Shown here: positions 43,172 through 56,100 of the stretch, in pieces
Numbering within the stretch: position 1 is the first letter of the stretch
Layout of the letters: every line of letters starts with the position of its first letter
NCBI RefSeq assembly: GCF_001619985.1
Contig: NW_017264193.1
Span: forward strand, 1,121,726 to 1,185,725
Length of the DNA stretch: 64,000 bases
Source of the DNA: Xylona heveae TC161
Lineage: Eukaryota; Ascomycota; Xylonomycetes; Xylonales; Xylonaceae
Reading direction: 5' to 3'
Notes under the pieces: generated by a model
Seen by the model: only the letters and a program-made list of their open reading frames with translations
The model's database searches: none
What the model was told of the DNA's origin: nothing
Translations under genes and position numbers: made by a program

Positions 43172-44507
43172 GGTTTGATGGTGCCACGTCAATGAAAAGC
43201 TCGCCCTACTCCCGTATCTGACAATTGTGGCTCGTTGTCAAGAAGACATATGCCATCTTCTCATCTCTCTAGATTATTTTCAATCTCTGCTGTTGCAGTG
43301 TTGCTCCATCCTGGAATCTGAATATACCCCCTTTCATGTACATCCTTTGTCCTGTCCGTTTCTTGTCAACAATGGAACCTAAATAGTTTAAATCTACTGC
43401 AAAAAATAGGACGACTTCTTCAATAGAATATATCAGAGACTGTATAGATTCTTGCAATCACCATGCTGAGTTAAGCGCTTTAACAGAACTACTGCGGACA
43501 AACAATATACATGTGACCCAAAACTCGGCCGTATTTTAGACTCCGTATCCTCTCACTATTCAAGGCTCATATTTTGACTTGCTTCCAAATAAGACACCAC
43601 AATCCAAGTAAAGGCAGATATCAATACATTTCAAACGACAACATCACCCAGCAAATGACAGAAGAATATAGATTGTAGAATATCAAGTAATTTAGCACAC
43701 CATTGCATTTCTTTTTGGTAAAGAAGGAGACAAAAAGACCATCATTTACCACTCAAGCTAGAAACCTTACCCACGTCTCGTGCATTCATTCACTTTCCAG
43801 AAATTCAAACACACTCAAGCGTCGCGTCCTCGACTTTCCTCACCTCTCCTCGAACTGTCAAGACCAGCCCCCCGCTTTCTCAAGAAGCTGTGGCCCGCAG
43901 CCATATTCAACCTAAATATCTTCCTGCGTCTTCCTCACTTTGTCCTTCTCTCTTCCACCACACTCATCACCTGGACCACTCCAGATCTTCAACACCACAC
44001 CTCTTTGATTGGGAGCAAGCAATTCTGTTGTTTTCACCTGCTGGTTATTTATCCTGATTCGTCTCTATTTTTCAAGAAGCCTCCTGAGCATCACGCTCGT
44101 TTTACAATTCTGAACTCGGAGGAAAAGCAGTAAGTAAGTCGAAGCAAGTCTGTCTGTCCAGACGTCACGAGAGTGTCAAGAGTCTTAGACGGTCCCACAT
44201 CTGTCTCCTCTACCTCCGTGTCCAACATCTTTTCCTTTCTTCTTCCTACCCTTCTTGAACTCCCTTCCTCGGCTCTCTTCCTTTCATCTCACTTCTCCCC
44301 CAAGCCCCGAGCCAGATTGACTCAGGTATAAAAGCCGGTCTCCCCCCTCCCCCTTCTCCTCCTCCCTCCTCAACTTGCATTCGACCTTTAGTCCTTCACA
44401 TCATTTTCCACCCTTCGAGCACAGGCACAGCCATCTCGTCTCTATTTCTCATTTCTCTTCTCTCAAGTTCTGACAATCAAACATCAAAAACAGAATAAAC
44501 AGCAAAC
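43172..44507. other. 1.3-kb upstream region and long pyrimidine-rich leader
   Basis: Region before the basic nuclear protein gene. From about 44180 to 44470 the plus strand is strongly C/T-rich, as in leaders of highly expressed fungal genes. A TATA box and an AP-1/CpcA heptamer are annotated separately. The ACTCCGTA octamer occurs at 43540-43547. Confidence 0.6.
44318..44334 (+). promoter_or_regulatory. TGACTCA heptamer next to a TATA box
   Basis: TGACTCA at 44318-44324 is a perfect Gcn4/CpcA/AP-1 palindrome. TATAAAAG at 44327-44334 follows two bases later and lies 174 bp before the ATG, inside a pyrimidine-rich context. This is the best core promoter seen in the window. Confidence 0.65.
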
Positions 44508-45417
44508 ATGTCTATGCCAGGACTTACCGCTCGTGACCAGGAGATTATCATCCTCGGTTTTCACTGCTTTGAAAGTCAGCCGAAGGCAAGTATCCTCTCC
44601 TCTTCTGCCACTTCTAGAGGCCCTCCCGAATTTTTCAAACCCCCCTCTTACCACCTCTTCCTTTCGGCTACTCCCACCCTTTTATGCTTCCGTCATTTAG
44701 CCATCTTACACGGAACCCTCTCAGCCACAAGTCCACAACATGGAACTCTCAAGTACTGATATGTGCCTCCTCCTCTAGATTGATTATGACAAACTCTCGA
44801 AGCTCGGCGGCTACCTTACCCGCCAGTCGGCTTCTGCTGCTTATTCCGCTGCGAAGCGAAAGCTCCTGGCTCAGAGCCCCAAGACTGCTGACGGAGAAGA
44901 GGGTGCCAGCACTGACGGTGCCGCTGATGGCAGCGCTGCTCCTCCTACTCCCCCCAAGACTACTCCGCGCAAGCGCAAGACCGCCGCAGAGAAGCGTGCC
45001 GAGGCCGCTGCTGCCGCTGCCAATGGAGAGGATGGCGGTGAGCCAGAGACTCCCACCAAGCCTGCTCCCAAGCGTGCTCGCAAGACTGCCGCCGCCAAGG
45101 CCAGTGGTGGAGGTGGAAGGGGCAAGAAAGCCGTGAAGAATGAAACGATTGAAGAGGACGAGGAGAACGAGTCTATTACCGTCGCTCCTCAGGTTGCCGC
45201 TGCTGAGCAAAAAAGCCCCGGCTCCCGCAAAATTAAGTCCAAGTCCAGCTCTCCTGCCCCGACCGCCGGTCCCGCCACTCCGCGCAAGCAGAAGTCCCCG
45301 AGTCCTCGCAAGCAGTCCGCTTCTCCGAGCCTCCGTCAGTCTGTCGCTACTGTCAAGGAGCACCTCGACAATATCAGCGAACGCTTTGAGGAAGCCGATG
45401 AGTACGACGAAGAGTAG
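44508..45417 (+). CDS. Basic, low-complexity nuclear protein (histone-like)
   Basis: Exons 44508-44585 and 44779-45417, 238 residues. The N-terminal 50 residues look folded and conserved-like (GLTARDQEIIILGFHCF, then YDKLSKLGGYL and AAYSAAKRKLL), similar in layout to short helix-turn-helix segments of fungal chromatin proteins. The rest is rich in Lys, Ala, Pro and Ser with TPRKRK and PKRARK motifs, then an acidic end. No named family is claimed. The intron has a GC donor (AAG|GCAAGT at 44586); the next GT donor would create a stop at once. Strong TATA and C/T-rich leader suggest high expression. Codon use is strongly C-ending. Confidence 0.85.
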
Positions 45418-45992
45418 TAGACAAGGAGGAACAGGTAAGAGATGAGGGACTCAGACGTGAAGTGCACAGACAGGATAAAGGAAGCTGACCATGTCGCCCC
45501 ACAGGTACACAACGCTCGTCGAGTTAGCCTAAGCTGGCACATGGAATCGGAGTGGGGTTGGTGTGTTGTAATTCCGTGGTCATATTATGCGTACTCGTAC
45601 CCTGTGTGTCTGGTTGGACGTTGTCGTTCTCTTTTTTTATTCTTCTCTCTCTGTCTCTTATCTTCATTGAAACGTTAGTTTCCAATTGCGGCGAGCAGGT
45701 ATCGCGGCGGTACAACAGGATTGTAGCCAGTGTTTTCGGGGAAAAGCGAATACTATTAAGTTTCAATACGCGAATCTATTAAAAATAATGCTTTAAAGCT
45801 TTCGTATGATGCCCCGATTGAACAGCCAAATAAGCAAATGAAAATCCTGAAAGGAAACTTAAGTGAAATCAAAGCTCATTTTAAAACGCCCAATTCCATA
45901 AGCCAACACATAGGCCCCAAAGCTATCGTATGAAATGCAAAGTGTCTAGTCCAGATGCAAGCAAGGATATCCGGGCAAAAGAAAAGCAAAGT
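45418..45992. other. Intergenic between convergent genes
   Basis: About 575 bp. No gene is evident; the open frames on both strands are short and unrelated to known families. Confidence 0.5.
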
Positions 45993-48900
45993 CTAGAGCG
46001 TCGCAATAGCTTTCAAGAGAACATCCAATGATCTTTCATCCACTTCTTCGCTCTTCTCTCGGAGCATCCAAGCAATGTCACTTTGGACACCAAGAGGGAC
46101 ATAGCAGCCGCTGCGAGCCTTTTCCAAGCTCTCCTTGAGTCTACTAGTGTGCTCCCATTCTTTGGCTGCCTTCTCTGCGGTATCAATGACTCTATTTGAA
46201 ATGCCACACATTGCAGCACAATGCATACCAAACGAGCCCTCAGCCACACCGTCTTCCAATTTATAAAGGAACGTGACCCGTCTGTTTTCGTCGTCAACGT
46301 GGATCTGCATTCTCTTCGGCGCAATTTCTGGGTGACCAGCAAACTCAGTGGCAAGCGAATGGTAATGAGTCGCGAAGAAGCCAGTACATCCAATATGGGT
46401 AGCAATATGATGCAGCACTGCCTGAGCCACAGCAACGCCATCATAAGAGCTTGTACCTCTTCCAAGCTCGTCCAAGATGACCAGGGATCTTGGAGTGGCT
46501 TCAGATAGAATCTTCTTCGTCTCAGATAGCTCGACGAAGAAAGTGCTTTGCGCTGCGAAAATGTTGTCATTGGCTCCAAGCCGAGACATGATCCGATCTA
46601 CGGGAGTCAATCGAGCTGAAATGCAAGGGACATAACAGCCGATCTGCGCCATAATCACGGCGATGCAGGTCTAGATTCATTAGTATCGTTAATTCGCCAG
46701 CTTGGTTCAAAGGACTACTCACCATTCTCAAAATTGTCGACTTTCCGGCGGCATTCGCACCAGTAAGGAGGTTTATATTAGCTGTCTCTCCACCCAGTCG
46801 AACGTCATTGGGAATAAAGTCGGTCACATTGGGCAACATGCAGGGATGTCTTAATTCCGTGAACTCAAGGACACTTCTGTCCTCGTCGACGAATTCCGGC
46901 CGACAAGAGGGCTCACCAAGTGCATAGGACGCTTTCGCCAGACTGATTAAACAGTCCAGCTGAGCAATGATCTTTACCGCCCCCAGCCAAACAGCGTAAT
47001 CTTCATCGAATCGTTCAAAGAAGCGTCCAGCTACCTCCTTTCCGATTTGAGAATGAGTTTCTTGCGCCTCTTGAAGCTGACGAACAAGGCTGCGAAGTTC
47101 TGCGCTGTAATAGCGCTTGACCTTGGACGTGGCAGACATCTGATCCCAGTTCCTAGGAATGCCTTTGATGCTTGCCGGAACCTCCAGCTGGTATATTTCT
47201 TTACCAATGTCTCGGAAGACGATTGCATTTGATTTGAAGTCTCGGCGTGCCTGTTTGAGCAAGCTCTCCAGCATGCCTTGGATCTGTTCAATCCGGTCGT
47301 GACTTGTATCAAAGTCCTCCTCTACCCCTCTTTCGGGCACAAAAAGACCCTCTTCCTTGGCTTTGATCCGATTAAAGGCAGTTTTCCAATGGTTCAAAGC
47401 GCCAGCAAGATCTGGCATGGCGGCAAGGAGCTGCCCAATCACACCCTCCCCAGTCCCCACCGTATCAAACAAACTGCAAGTGTATTCAATCTGTTCGAAT
47501 CCTTCAAGTGTTCTTACGAAGTCTTGTGCCTTGCATCTTCCGGCATGAATCCTGGATATCAGCCTTTCAAGGTCCGGGAGCTTTGTAAGCTGTGACGTAA
47601 AACGATCACGGATAGTGGTGTCGGCATTCAGAGCGTCGACAGCATCAAGACGAGCGTTAATCCTCTTGGCATCCGCTAGCGGGTGGCAGACCCACTGGCG
47701 GAACATTCGCTTTCCAAAAGGTGTAATGCAGCGATTAAGCATGGTGAAAAGTGTGCCTTCTTGTCCGCCATCGAAGGAGTTCGCGAAGATCTACGAATAT
47801 TAGCACCATTGCACCTTCCGTATAGTCAGGGAGTAATGCATACTTCGAGATTTATCAAAGTTTGCCCATCAAGGACAAGACTGGTGGCCTTTCGAATAGG
47901 ATCGTACCAGCTAATATTGCCCAAAGTAACCAGTTCTCGTTCAATTTTCAGCTGATATCGTCAGTTTGCGACATAGATAACCAAATTCATAGACCATTTG
48001 GCTTACTGTTCTGAGATACTGTATCAGTGCACCATAAGCTGACATTAGAAGCTCTTTGCCCTTCGCCTCTTTTAGAGCTTGGGGCCACACTTCTTCATCG
48101 TCACGATCTTCGGAGACAAAGTAACGAGCTGCGTTGATCTCGCGATAAGCGGTCTCTCCTGTCCAGAATTCTGTGATAGGTTTTAGATAGTTCCAGATCG
48201 TGGTGGGACCGGTATTGTTCTTCAGTATTCTCAAAACCTTCACTGAAACCGATGACTGCGGCTGTTAGTAAACCGGCTTCTTCATTCACCATGGGGGAAC
48301 ATACCTTCTCCAGTATAATCTCCTGTGGCCTAATCTGTGCAACGAAGGTCTCGAACTTTGTCATTTCGATGTCGTCAATGAATTCGGTCAAAAAGAATTG
48401 CCCCGTAGCCGTATCAACGAAAGATATTCCAAAAGCGGGAACATCGTCGACGGTGGATTCCTACTATAGTTAGATCGCAAGCAAGAAGCACAGCTTAAAT
48501 TGGCACAAACCTTGATAGACACGCAGAAAGTAGACATGTCATCTTGGAGCATGCCACCGTCCACCAAGGTTCCCGCAGTGAGAACACACGCCAATTCTCT
48601 TCGAATCACTTTGTCTTCTTTAGCCTTCCCTGCTGGTTTCTTTATGTCTCTCTCTCTCATTTCTTTTCCAAGAGCAGACTCGGCTTGGTCAACGCGTGCA
48701 ATTTTATATCCCTTAGCCACGAATTGGCTGGCCCAGTGATCAAGCGACATTTCTGGGACACCAACCATGCGCATATTGACTCTATCGGTCAGTTTCAGAT
48801 CAAAGAGCTGATGGCCAACTGTTGCGTCGTTCTCATAGAGTTCGTAGAACTTGCCCTTCTTGAAGAACACAATGGTGTCCCAGAATTTCTGTTTGATTTC

Positions 48901-50077
48901 CCAATACTGCTTCTCAAAAGGCGAAAATTTCGCCCAGGCCAGAGGAGGAATATAGATAGTTCGAGGATCATAGTCTGGATGGGATGGAGGGTTTCTGTCT
49001 GCATCTGTGATATTTGCCAACCACGGATAACGCTGCTCCGGCTCGGTCGTATGCGCCTTCTCTTTATGTTTCTTGTTTGCAATCGCGTTCGGCCTTGTGC
49101 CTGCCGTATTTACCGGGCGCGGGTTTAATGGTTTAAGGTTTTCAGGATCATATGTCCATTGTTGTGCTGATGACGCGGATGGTTGATCAAAAGTTTCGTC
49201 ATCATCTTCAGCTTCAACCGCCAGCGCAGGTGATACCCTGCTGGCCTTGGCAGTGGATGCTCTTTTCCGCTTTTTGGGACCCGTAATTTCCTCGTCCGAA
49301 TCGTCTGGCACAATGAAATTCTCGATATCTGCAGAAAGTTAGGGTGTTTCCATGAGCCGGAAAATATGTAGAGAGGACATCTTTACCGTCCATGTCGGCC
49401 TCATCCACGGCAGCGTCCTGTACAAACTCGTCATCGGAGTCATCCAAGCTCAGCTTTCTCCTTTTCGAGCTTCTAGATCGTGTCGCGTTTGCCCGCGTGG
49501 GCTTGAACACCTCGTCTTCATCGCTATACTCGTCATCGGATTCGGCATAGTTAATTGATTTCCGAGACTGCACATGGTCAATGGACATGAACTCATTCGA
49601 TAGAAGTCTTGAGAAGCATACCTTTCGTCCAGGGCTGCCGAGTGAAGCGCCAACTTTAACTCCATTCTGCACGGGTTTCCCATTGGTTTTCGCTTCTGAT
49701 GGTGTCGTCGGTGATGGCAGACCAGTTTCCTCATCTTCCTGCTTCTCATCAAGAGTGCTCAGCCTCGGAGGGCTGGACATCTCAAGTGCATCGCTGCTAG
49801 GGGCTGGCGTGAGACTCTGGCTAGAATCGGAACTAGGCACCGGGATTTTTGTAAAATGCCCATTAGAACGCCGAGAGGAAGCAGGCTGTAGTGGAGAAGA
49901 GGGAAGCCCTGATTCGACAGCACTCGCTTTCACCGCAGGACTGGTGTCGCTCTTTTTCTGGAAGAATCCTAAAATAGATCGCTGGTTCTTCGCGGGCTGC
50001 GATGCAGAGCTAGATTTCCTGAGAGACGGTGGATTTGGGGTAGTAGGAGCATCGCCGGAGCTCTTTCCTCGGGCCAT
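45993..50077 (-). CDS. MSH6: DNA mismatch repair protein Msh6
   Basis: MutS-homologue subunit of MutS-alpha, recognising base mismatches and small loops. Eight exons: 50077-49622, 49567-49387, 49328-48511, 48460-48305, 48255-48007, 47951-47844, 47790-46723 and 46670-45993, total 1237 residues. A PCNA-binding PIP box (Q32, I35, F38, F39) is near the N-terminus. The mismatch-binding Phe-X-Glu lies in GKFYELYE. The Walker A loop GANAAGKST is at about 1000-1008, split from the next segment by an intron, and Walker B is LVILDELGRGTSS. The intron 49568-49621 is 54 nt, stop-free and a multiple of three. I favour splicing because it joins GRK to SRKSINYAES. Confidence 0.95.
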
Positions 50078-50630
50078 TGCGGGCCAGCCAATGTGAAATC
50101 AAAATGAATACGGGTTGTTCAATAGGCAGAAGAGCCAGCTCCTAGAGAATGAAAGGTATACGGAGAGTAATGGTTATGGGAACTGGAGCGAAGACGTCGG
50201 CGAACCGGGGAAGGTGGGACGCGGAAGACGCGAATTGGTCGCGAGCGAGACGCGCGCGCGGAATTGAATTATCGGGTCTATCTCCGCCATTTAAAGCAAG
50301 ACCGCCGCCAGTGTGGAGGTGGTCCGCTTTCGCTTACTAGTTACCGGGCCCTTTTCTGCGGTCAGGGCGGTCTACCTATAACAATATAATCTCCACCAAA
50401 CGTAAGTGATTGTTCGTAATATTGGACGAAGAAAATGGGATTGAGAGCAAGATAGCAAAGGGCTGCTAATATAATATTCAAGGAAAATATGAGAAGAGAA
50501 ATTGATATCTATATGCCCAAGACCTTTTTCAACATGCTCAGACAGGATATAAAGAAAGCTATTTGCAAATATGTAACAGAGGGAAATTGTAAAAGTACAA
50601 ATCTAGACACCGTCAAGATTTGGGGTGGTT
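50078..50630. other. Intergenic: MSH6 promoter and MSY1 3' end
   Basis: About 550 bp. GCG-rich around 50200-50290, which fits MluI-type cell-cycle elements, but I see no ACGCGT hexamer. An open 63-codon frame at 50149-50340 is not convincing. Confidence 0.5.
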
Positions 50631-52691
50631 CTATGATTGTCGGGCTACGGTCTCATCCCGCGCTTCAGCGCTCGACGCATCAGCCATCTCTTTTGCCCGT
50701 TTGAACTCCTTCCAGCCTGGGGCATCAAGCCCTTGCTTTTCGAAATCTTCGTCTTCCACTATTTTCACGACCTTGACTTTCCATTTGCCTACCCTGAGAA
50801 TGATCAAATCACCCTCAATGATGTAGTCTTTTGTGACTGATGGAAAGAATGACTTTACAGGGCTAAAAGTCAGTTGATCCATCATGCCTCCACCGCCCTG
50901 TGGTACGCATCCAACATATGCTCCTTGGTTCACCGTCAACCGATGACCCTCGCTCCTCGAGGCCACTAGCCCAGCGGCATAAAGGACCCTACTCATTGGC
51001 TGGTCAACGACGAGCGACCTTGGAAGGGTAACGTTCGGAGATGGCGCCGCAAATCGGTTTGCCTGTGGTGCATTCGTGTTGAGAGAGTTACTCATAGTGG
51101 AGTCAGACGGCTGGGCTGAAGGCTCAGCTGTTTGGTTCCGAAACAAAGATCGGTGCTGTGCTTCTGTAGCTTTCGCGACATCTATGCCGTGGATCATTTC
51201 GACAAACTCCCGTGCCAGAATATGCTGCGCCGTCCGCCGTGAGGGAGAGCTCATGTGGTCGCTCATGATTTGTTCGATCGTACCGAGAGGGATGAAGGTG
51301 AAGAGTTTGAGATAGCGTTCCACATCCGTATCCGAGGAGCGAAGGAAGAACTGTATCATCATCAGCGACCGTTGGAACACTTTATTCTGAGCCGAACCAA
51401 ATACCTGGTATAATTCAAAGGGTGTTGTCATCTCTGGATCCAACCACACTGCGTTACCCGCGCTCTTCCCAAACTTTGCGCCCGAGGCAGTTGTCAAGAG
51501 AGGCACGGTGAGACCGTATGGGACCATATCCGCGGACAACTTTTCCTCTTTGATGGTGGGGTCATGATGATTTTCCTTTGCATACTTGATGACATCAATT
51601 CCAGCCACGATGTTACCGAATTGGTCAGAGCCACCAATCTGTAACTGCACACCTTTGGTCATATACATATGCCACCAATCGTATGCCTGCATGATAGGGT
51701 ATGTGAATTCGGCAAACGACATTCCATCGCCACTCTCCAGCCTCTTCTGAACCCTACAAATCGCAGAAGCACAATTAGCGCTGTCTCAAAGCATGCATCG
51801 GCAGGATGAGAGGCACTCACGTATCCCTTCCAAGCATTGTTCCAAGCCGCATGCTCTGCCCTATTGTCCTCAAAACTTCGATCCAAGGTAAGCTGTTCCA
51901 CCACGCATTATTATTCACGAGCTCTCGGCGCCAGGACCACTCCTTTTGATATCCATGTCTTTGTGCGTACTTCACCACGCTCACCCAGAGCTTCTTCATT
52001 TGAAGATGCATGCTGATCATGTTTGCCTTTTGAATCGATGAGTGCTGTCGTTCTCGGGATGTCAAGCGGCCAGTGGGATCGCCAACTTTCGAGGTACTGC
52101 CACCCAACTAACAACAATAAGTATGAGTCTATGGCTATTGCATTCAAGAGGGGGAGCCACTCACTAGAGTAACGGCATGGTACCCGTGTATATGGAGCCA
52201 AAAGAGCGCCATAAACGGTAATAAATGTCCCACATGCAAGGAAGGAGCCGTCGGGTCGACGCCGGCATAAGCCCCAATGCGTTTTTCGTTCATCAGCTTG
52301 TCCAGAGCGTCCCGATCGCTGCATTCATGCTGTCAGTGTGATAGGGCCCAGCCATAATGCGAACTCTATCTCAGACATACCCCGCGATTGAATTGACAAA
52401 ACCTCGACTCTCGAGGATGGTCAACATGCTTGGCTTCTTCCCGGAATCAACAAGTTTTGCATTTTCGTCCCATTGAGCCTGGGCTCCCTTTCGTTTCCTC
52501 ATTAGCTTGATGCCTCCCTTATAATTTGGCTTCTGGCTCCATCCCGGGCGGTGTTGCAGAGTCACTGATCGCCTTCCAAGGTCGGGATTTGTGACATGCT
52601 TTCGACCAGAGAGTTTGCGCCAGAAAGCACAATGCTCACAAAGAGTCAGCCGTGGCCGAGAAAGGCCGGACACTGCGCAATGCAGCGTCAT
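50631..52691 (-). CDS. MSY1: Mitochondrial tyrosyl-tRNA synthetase
   Basis: Class I synthetase charging mitochondrial tRNA-Tyr. Exons 52691-52381, 52318-52165, 52107-51821 and 51753-50631, total 624 residues. After a presequence of about 80 residues come LTILESRGFVNSIAG, the HIGH motif as HVGH, and GGSTSKVGDPTGR. The tyrosine pocket and KMSKS region include QIGGSDQFGNIVAG and KFGKSAGNAVWL. The C-terminal part has an S4-like RNA-binding segment (MSRVLYAAGLVASRSEG). Introns are 57-67 nt. In some Pezizomycotina this enzyme also aids group I intron splicing (CYT-18); whether this one does cannot be told from sequence alone. Confidence 0.95.
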
Positions 52692-53117
52692 GGCCGTTTT
52701 GTCAGCTCTCTTTGGGCTTTCTTAGGCAGAATTAGGCCTCTATAGCCAGTTGAGTTGGCCTGTCCTGGTAATCAAGAAGCGTTACAACAGTAAATGCGTT
52801 TTGAGCCGCCCGGGCAATTTGTACCGATTTACTTTCGCCAAATTAAGGGACCGAGATATTTTCGTAAACTCTACACGAGACCGGAAAGGAAGCTAACTTT
52901 TCTGATCTTATCTAACCCCGGTTATCGATTTGACATCATCATGTTCCGTGGACGCAACACCTCCCACAGCTGTAAAGTACACATCAATCTCCAACATTAT
53001 TACCCATAGACTCACAGATATTCTTAAGATTATAATTGCCGCTTTTCAGCTGTATATTTGTTGCAATTCTTGCCTAACCCTTTTTTTAAACCTCTTTTCT
53101 TTAGTGAGCTCGTCAAT
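52692..53117. other. Divergent upstream region MSY1 / GH36 gene
   Basis: About 425 bp between divergent starts, holding both promoters. Nothing else is seen. Confidence 0.5.
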
Positions 53118-56100
53118 ATGTTTTGTAACATTATCTGCCATCCACCGCTTGGACGACCGACGTTTGTAGCTCCTGAGCAGGAGAAAGTAAGTAAATAGTA
53201 AATTAGAAAGCGCAATGTGTTAATATTTTCCAAGGTGAGCTTCAATGTTGTTGTAGAAGCCAGCGAATCAGCAAGGCATGAGAAGTGGGAACTTGCTTTG
53301 TGGCATAGTACCGGACCGGGAAATGACTGGCAAGCTTTGACACTTGAAGAGACAACAGAGGCACCACTTTTGGTATGACAGAAGAGCACAGCAGCATCTC
53401 CATAATTCAATCGGTGCCATCCTGACGCGCCTGTAGGCTGAATCACATGGCCAGGAAAACAGCTTTCACAGGAAATACTTCAATGGCCAGATTGAGGTAC
53501 CCTCTGGACCTGCTGGCCCTCTTCAATTTACCATCAAATTCAAAACCAGCCCCGAGTGTAATTGGAAGTGGGTGAACGATCAAGCGTCTCCAGCTCCTGG
53601 CGATGGAGCTGTACACAGGCAAGGCACTCGATTGTCAGCTGATATATCAGCCTATTTCCAAGGCAGCGATCATTCTCTCAGCATATCCTCTGTCGCAAGC
53701 GAAGCTCCGGAAACTAGTCTTTGGGCCGTCTCAGCAAAAGTGGATGCCGCAAAAGGACATCAGCCCGGCAGAAGAGTGGTCAAACTAGGTCTTCCGCGAG
53801 ATGTGGTCCGTTGGTTTGCTCTCATTCAAGATTGGAGCCCATGGCTTGCGCCGCGCCAAGGAAAGGCGAAGTACTCTGCAGACAAAGATGGCATCTTGTG
53901 CTCTTTCTTACGGAAGGATGGACTTCATCTCGTTGTGCTTGGAATAAGTGGAGTGGATCACCATCTTGTTCTACTTCGACCAGATGAAGATGGAAATGTT
54001 CTGATATCTGCAAGGAACGATGGAGCCGAGAATGGCACGGCTCGAGTTGCTGTTGCTGTCGGTCGTTCCTTTGACAAAGCCATGGCAGCGGCCATGTACC
54101 ATGCACGACGAGTTGTGGGAGTTCCTGTTGTATCTGCTGGACCAACGACCCCCGCTGAGCCTCTGGCCGTTGACAATGGCGTCAAGCCTGAATGGTTTCA
54201 AGAATGGTTTGATGGACTTACTTACTGCACCTGGAATGGACTTGGCCAGAATTTGACGGAGGATAAGATTCTCAATGTCTTAGAAGGTCTAGACAAGGAC
54301 AACATTAAAGGCAAGATTCGAGCGTCCGGATATTCGAGATTTTTGCTGACTCCTGGACCAAGTGACCAATTTGATTATTGATGACAACTGGCAGACTCTG
54401 GTATTTCATTTGCTTATTGCTCTGTATATTCATTCTATTTGATATACTAACTCCGGATTAGGATAAACCCGATCAAAGTCAATTCCTACGGGGCTGGTCA
54501 GACTTTGATGCAAACAAGGAAGGCTTTCCAGGTGGTTTAAAAGGTTGTGTTTCTCAGATCCGCCAGAAATACAAGAATATTCTCCATGTAGCTGTGTGGC
54601 ATGCCTTGGTGAGCCGAACAGAAATGTCTCTTCAGCAGTTATTTGAAATTGACTAAACGTCCTAGCTTGGTTATTGGGGCGCCGTGGCACCTGAAGGCCA
54701 GATCGCTCGTCGGTACAAAACATGCGACGTGCCCATGACAAGGCGGGATGACCATGTCACATTACGGGTCGTCGATGCTGAGGATGTCCATAAGCTCTAT
54801 AATGACTTTTATAGGCAAGTTTAAACCACTGCTCTTATTTGACATAATTTGCTAAGAGATTCTTTCCTTTTTATAGCTTTCTTTCGAATGCTGGCATTGA
54901 TTCTGTCAAGACAGACGTCCAGTATGCCATTAACGATATGGACAATGCCGATGACAGAAGCCGACTGCTTAAGGCTTATCAAGATGCGTGGTACATCAAT
55001 ATACTTCGATATTTCTCAGCCAGAGCGATTTCCTGTAAGTATTCGCCAAATCATTGAGATAGATCAATACTCATGCATTTTGGTTAGGCATGTCTCAAAC
55101 GCCAGAGATTATGTTTCGCTCTCAACTTTCGGGAAACAGGCCATATGTGATCCTTCGAAACACTGACGGTAATGAAGCGTATTCTCTTTTATACTTGCCT
55201 TCTCCTGTAATTTCTTCATGGCTAATTTTTACGCGTACAAGACTTCTTCCCCGAAGTACCCGAATCTCACCCGTGGCATCTTTTCTGCAACGCTCATAAC
55301 GCATTATTTACCCAGTACCTCAACGTGCTTCCAGATTGGGACATGTTTCAGACAGCACATCCTTGGGGTGCCTATCATGCAGCAGGACGTTGTGTCTCGG
55401 GCGGGCCTGTCTATATCACCGATGTGCCTGGCAAGCACGACACCAAACTAATTCGCCAGATGACGGCACAGACCCCTAGAGGGTCGACCGTGATTCTCCG
55501 GCCTCATTTGGCTGGAAAGACCATCGAGCCTTATTCCCTGTATCAGGAAGAGCATCTGCTCAGAGTATCGAATTACGTTGGCATGCAAGGGACTGGGACC
55601 GGGATTCTGGGTGTGTTCAACGTGACCCAGCACCCACTCACCGAGCTGCTATCTTTGGGAGATTTCCCCGGCACCGAAAAAGGGCTATATATCGTTCGGT
55701 CTCATTGCACTGGAGTTGTCAGCAAGCCCCTCTCAAGAGATGATAAGACTCCCCTTGTGACAGTCAGCCTGCCAAGAGGGGGCTGGGATATCTTTTCTGC
55801 GTGCCCGCTGCAGCCCGTCAAAGTCCGGACCAAGGACCGAAAGGGCGTCAAGACTACCGCCATAACAAATTTTGGTTTACTGGGCAAAATGACTGGTTCT
55901 GCCGCAATCATCCGCTCAGACATGAATTTTGAAGAGAACGGTCGACTAAGAGTGTGGACCTCACTTAAGGGGCTTGGTACTCTCGGTAAGTTTTCCTGTT
56001 GTCGCATAATAATTTATCGTGTGTTTCAATCAGTCAATCTGATCACTTTTGTTTGCATCTAGGGTTCTACGTCTCCGGATTATCTGGCTTCTCCATCCGG

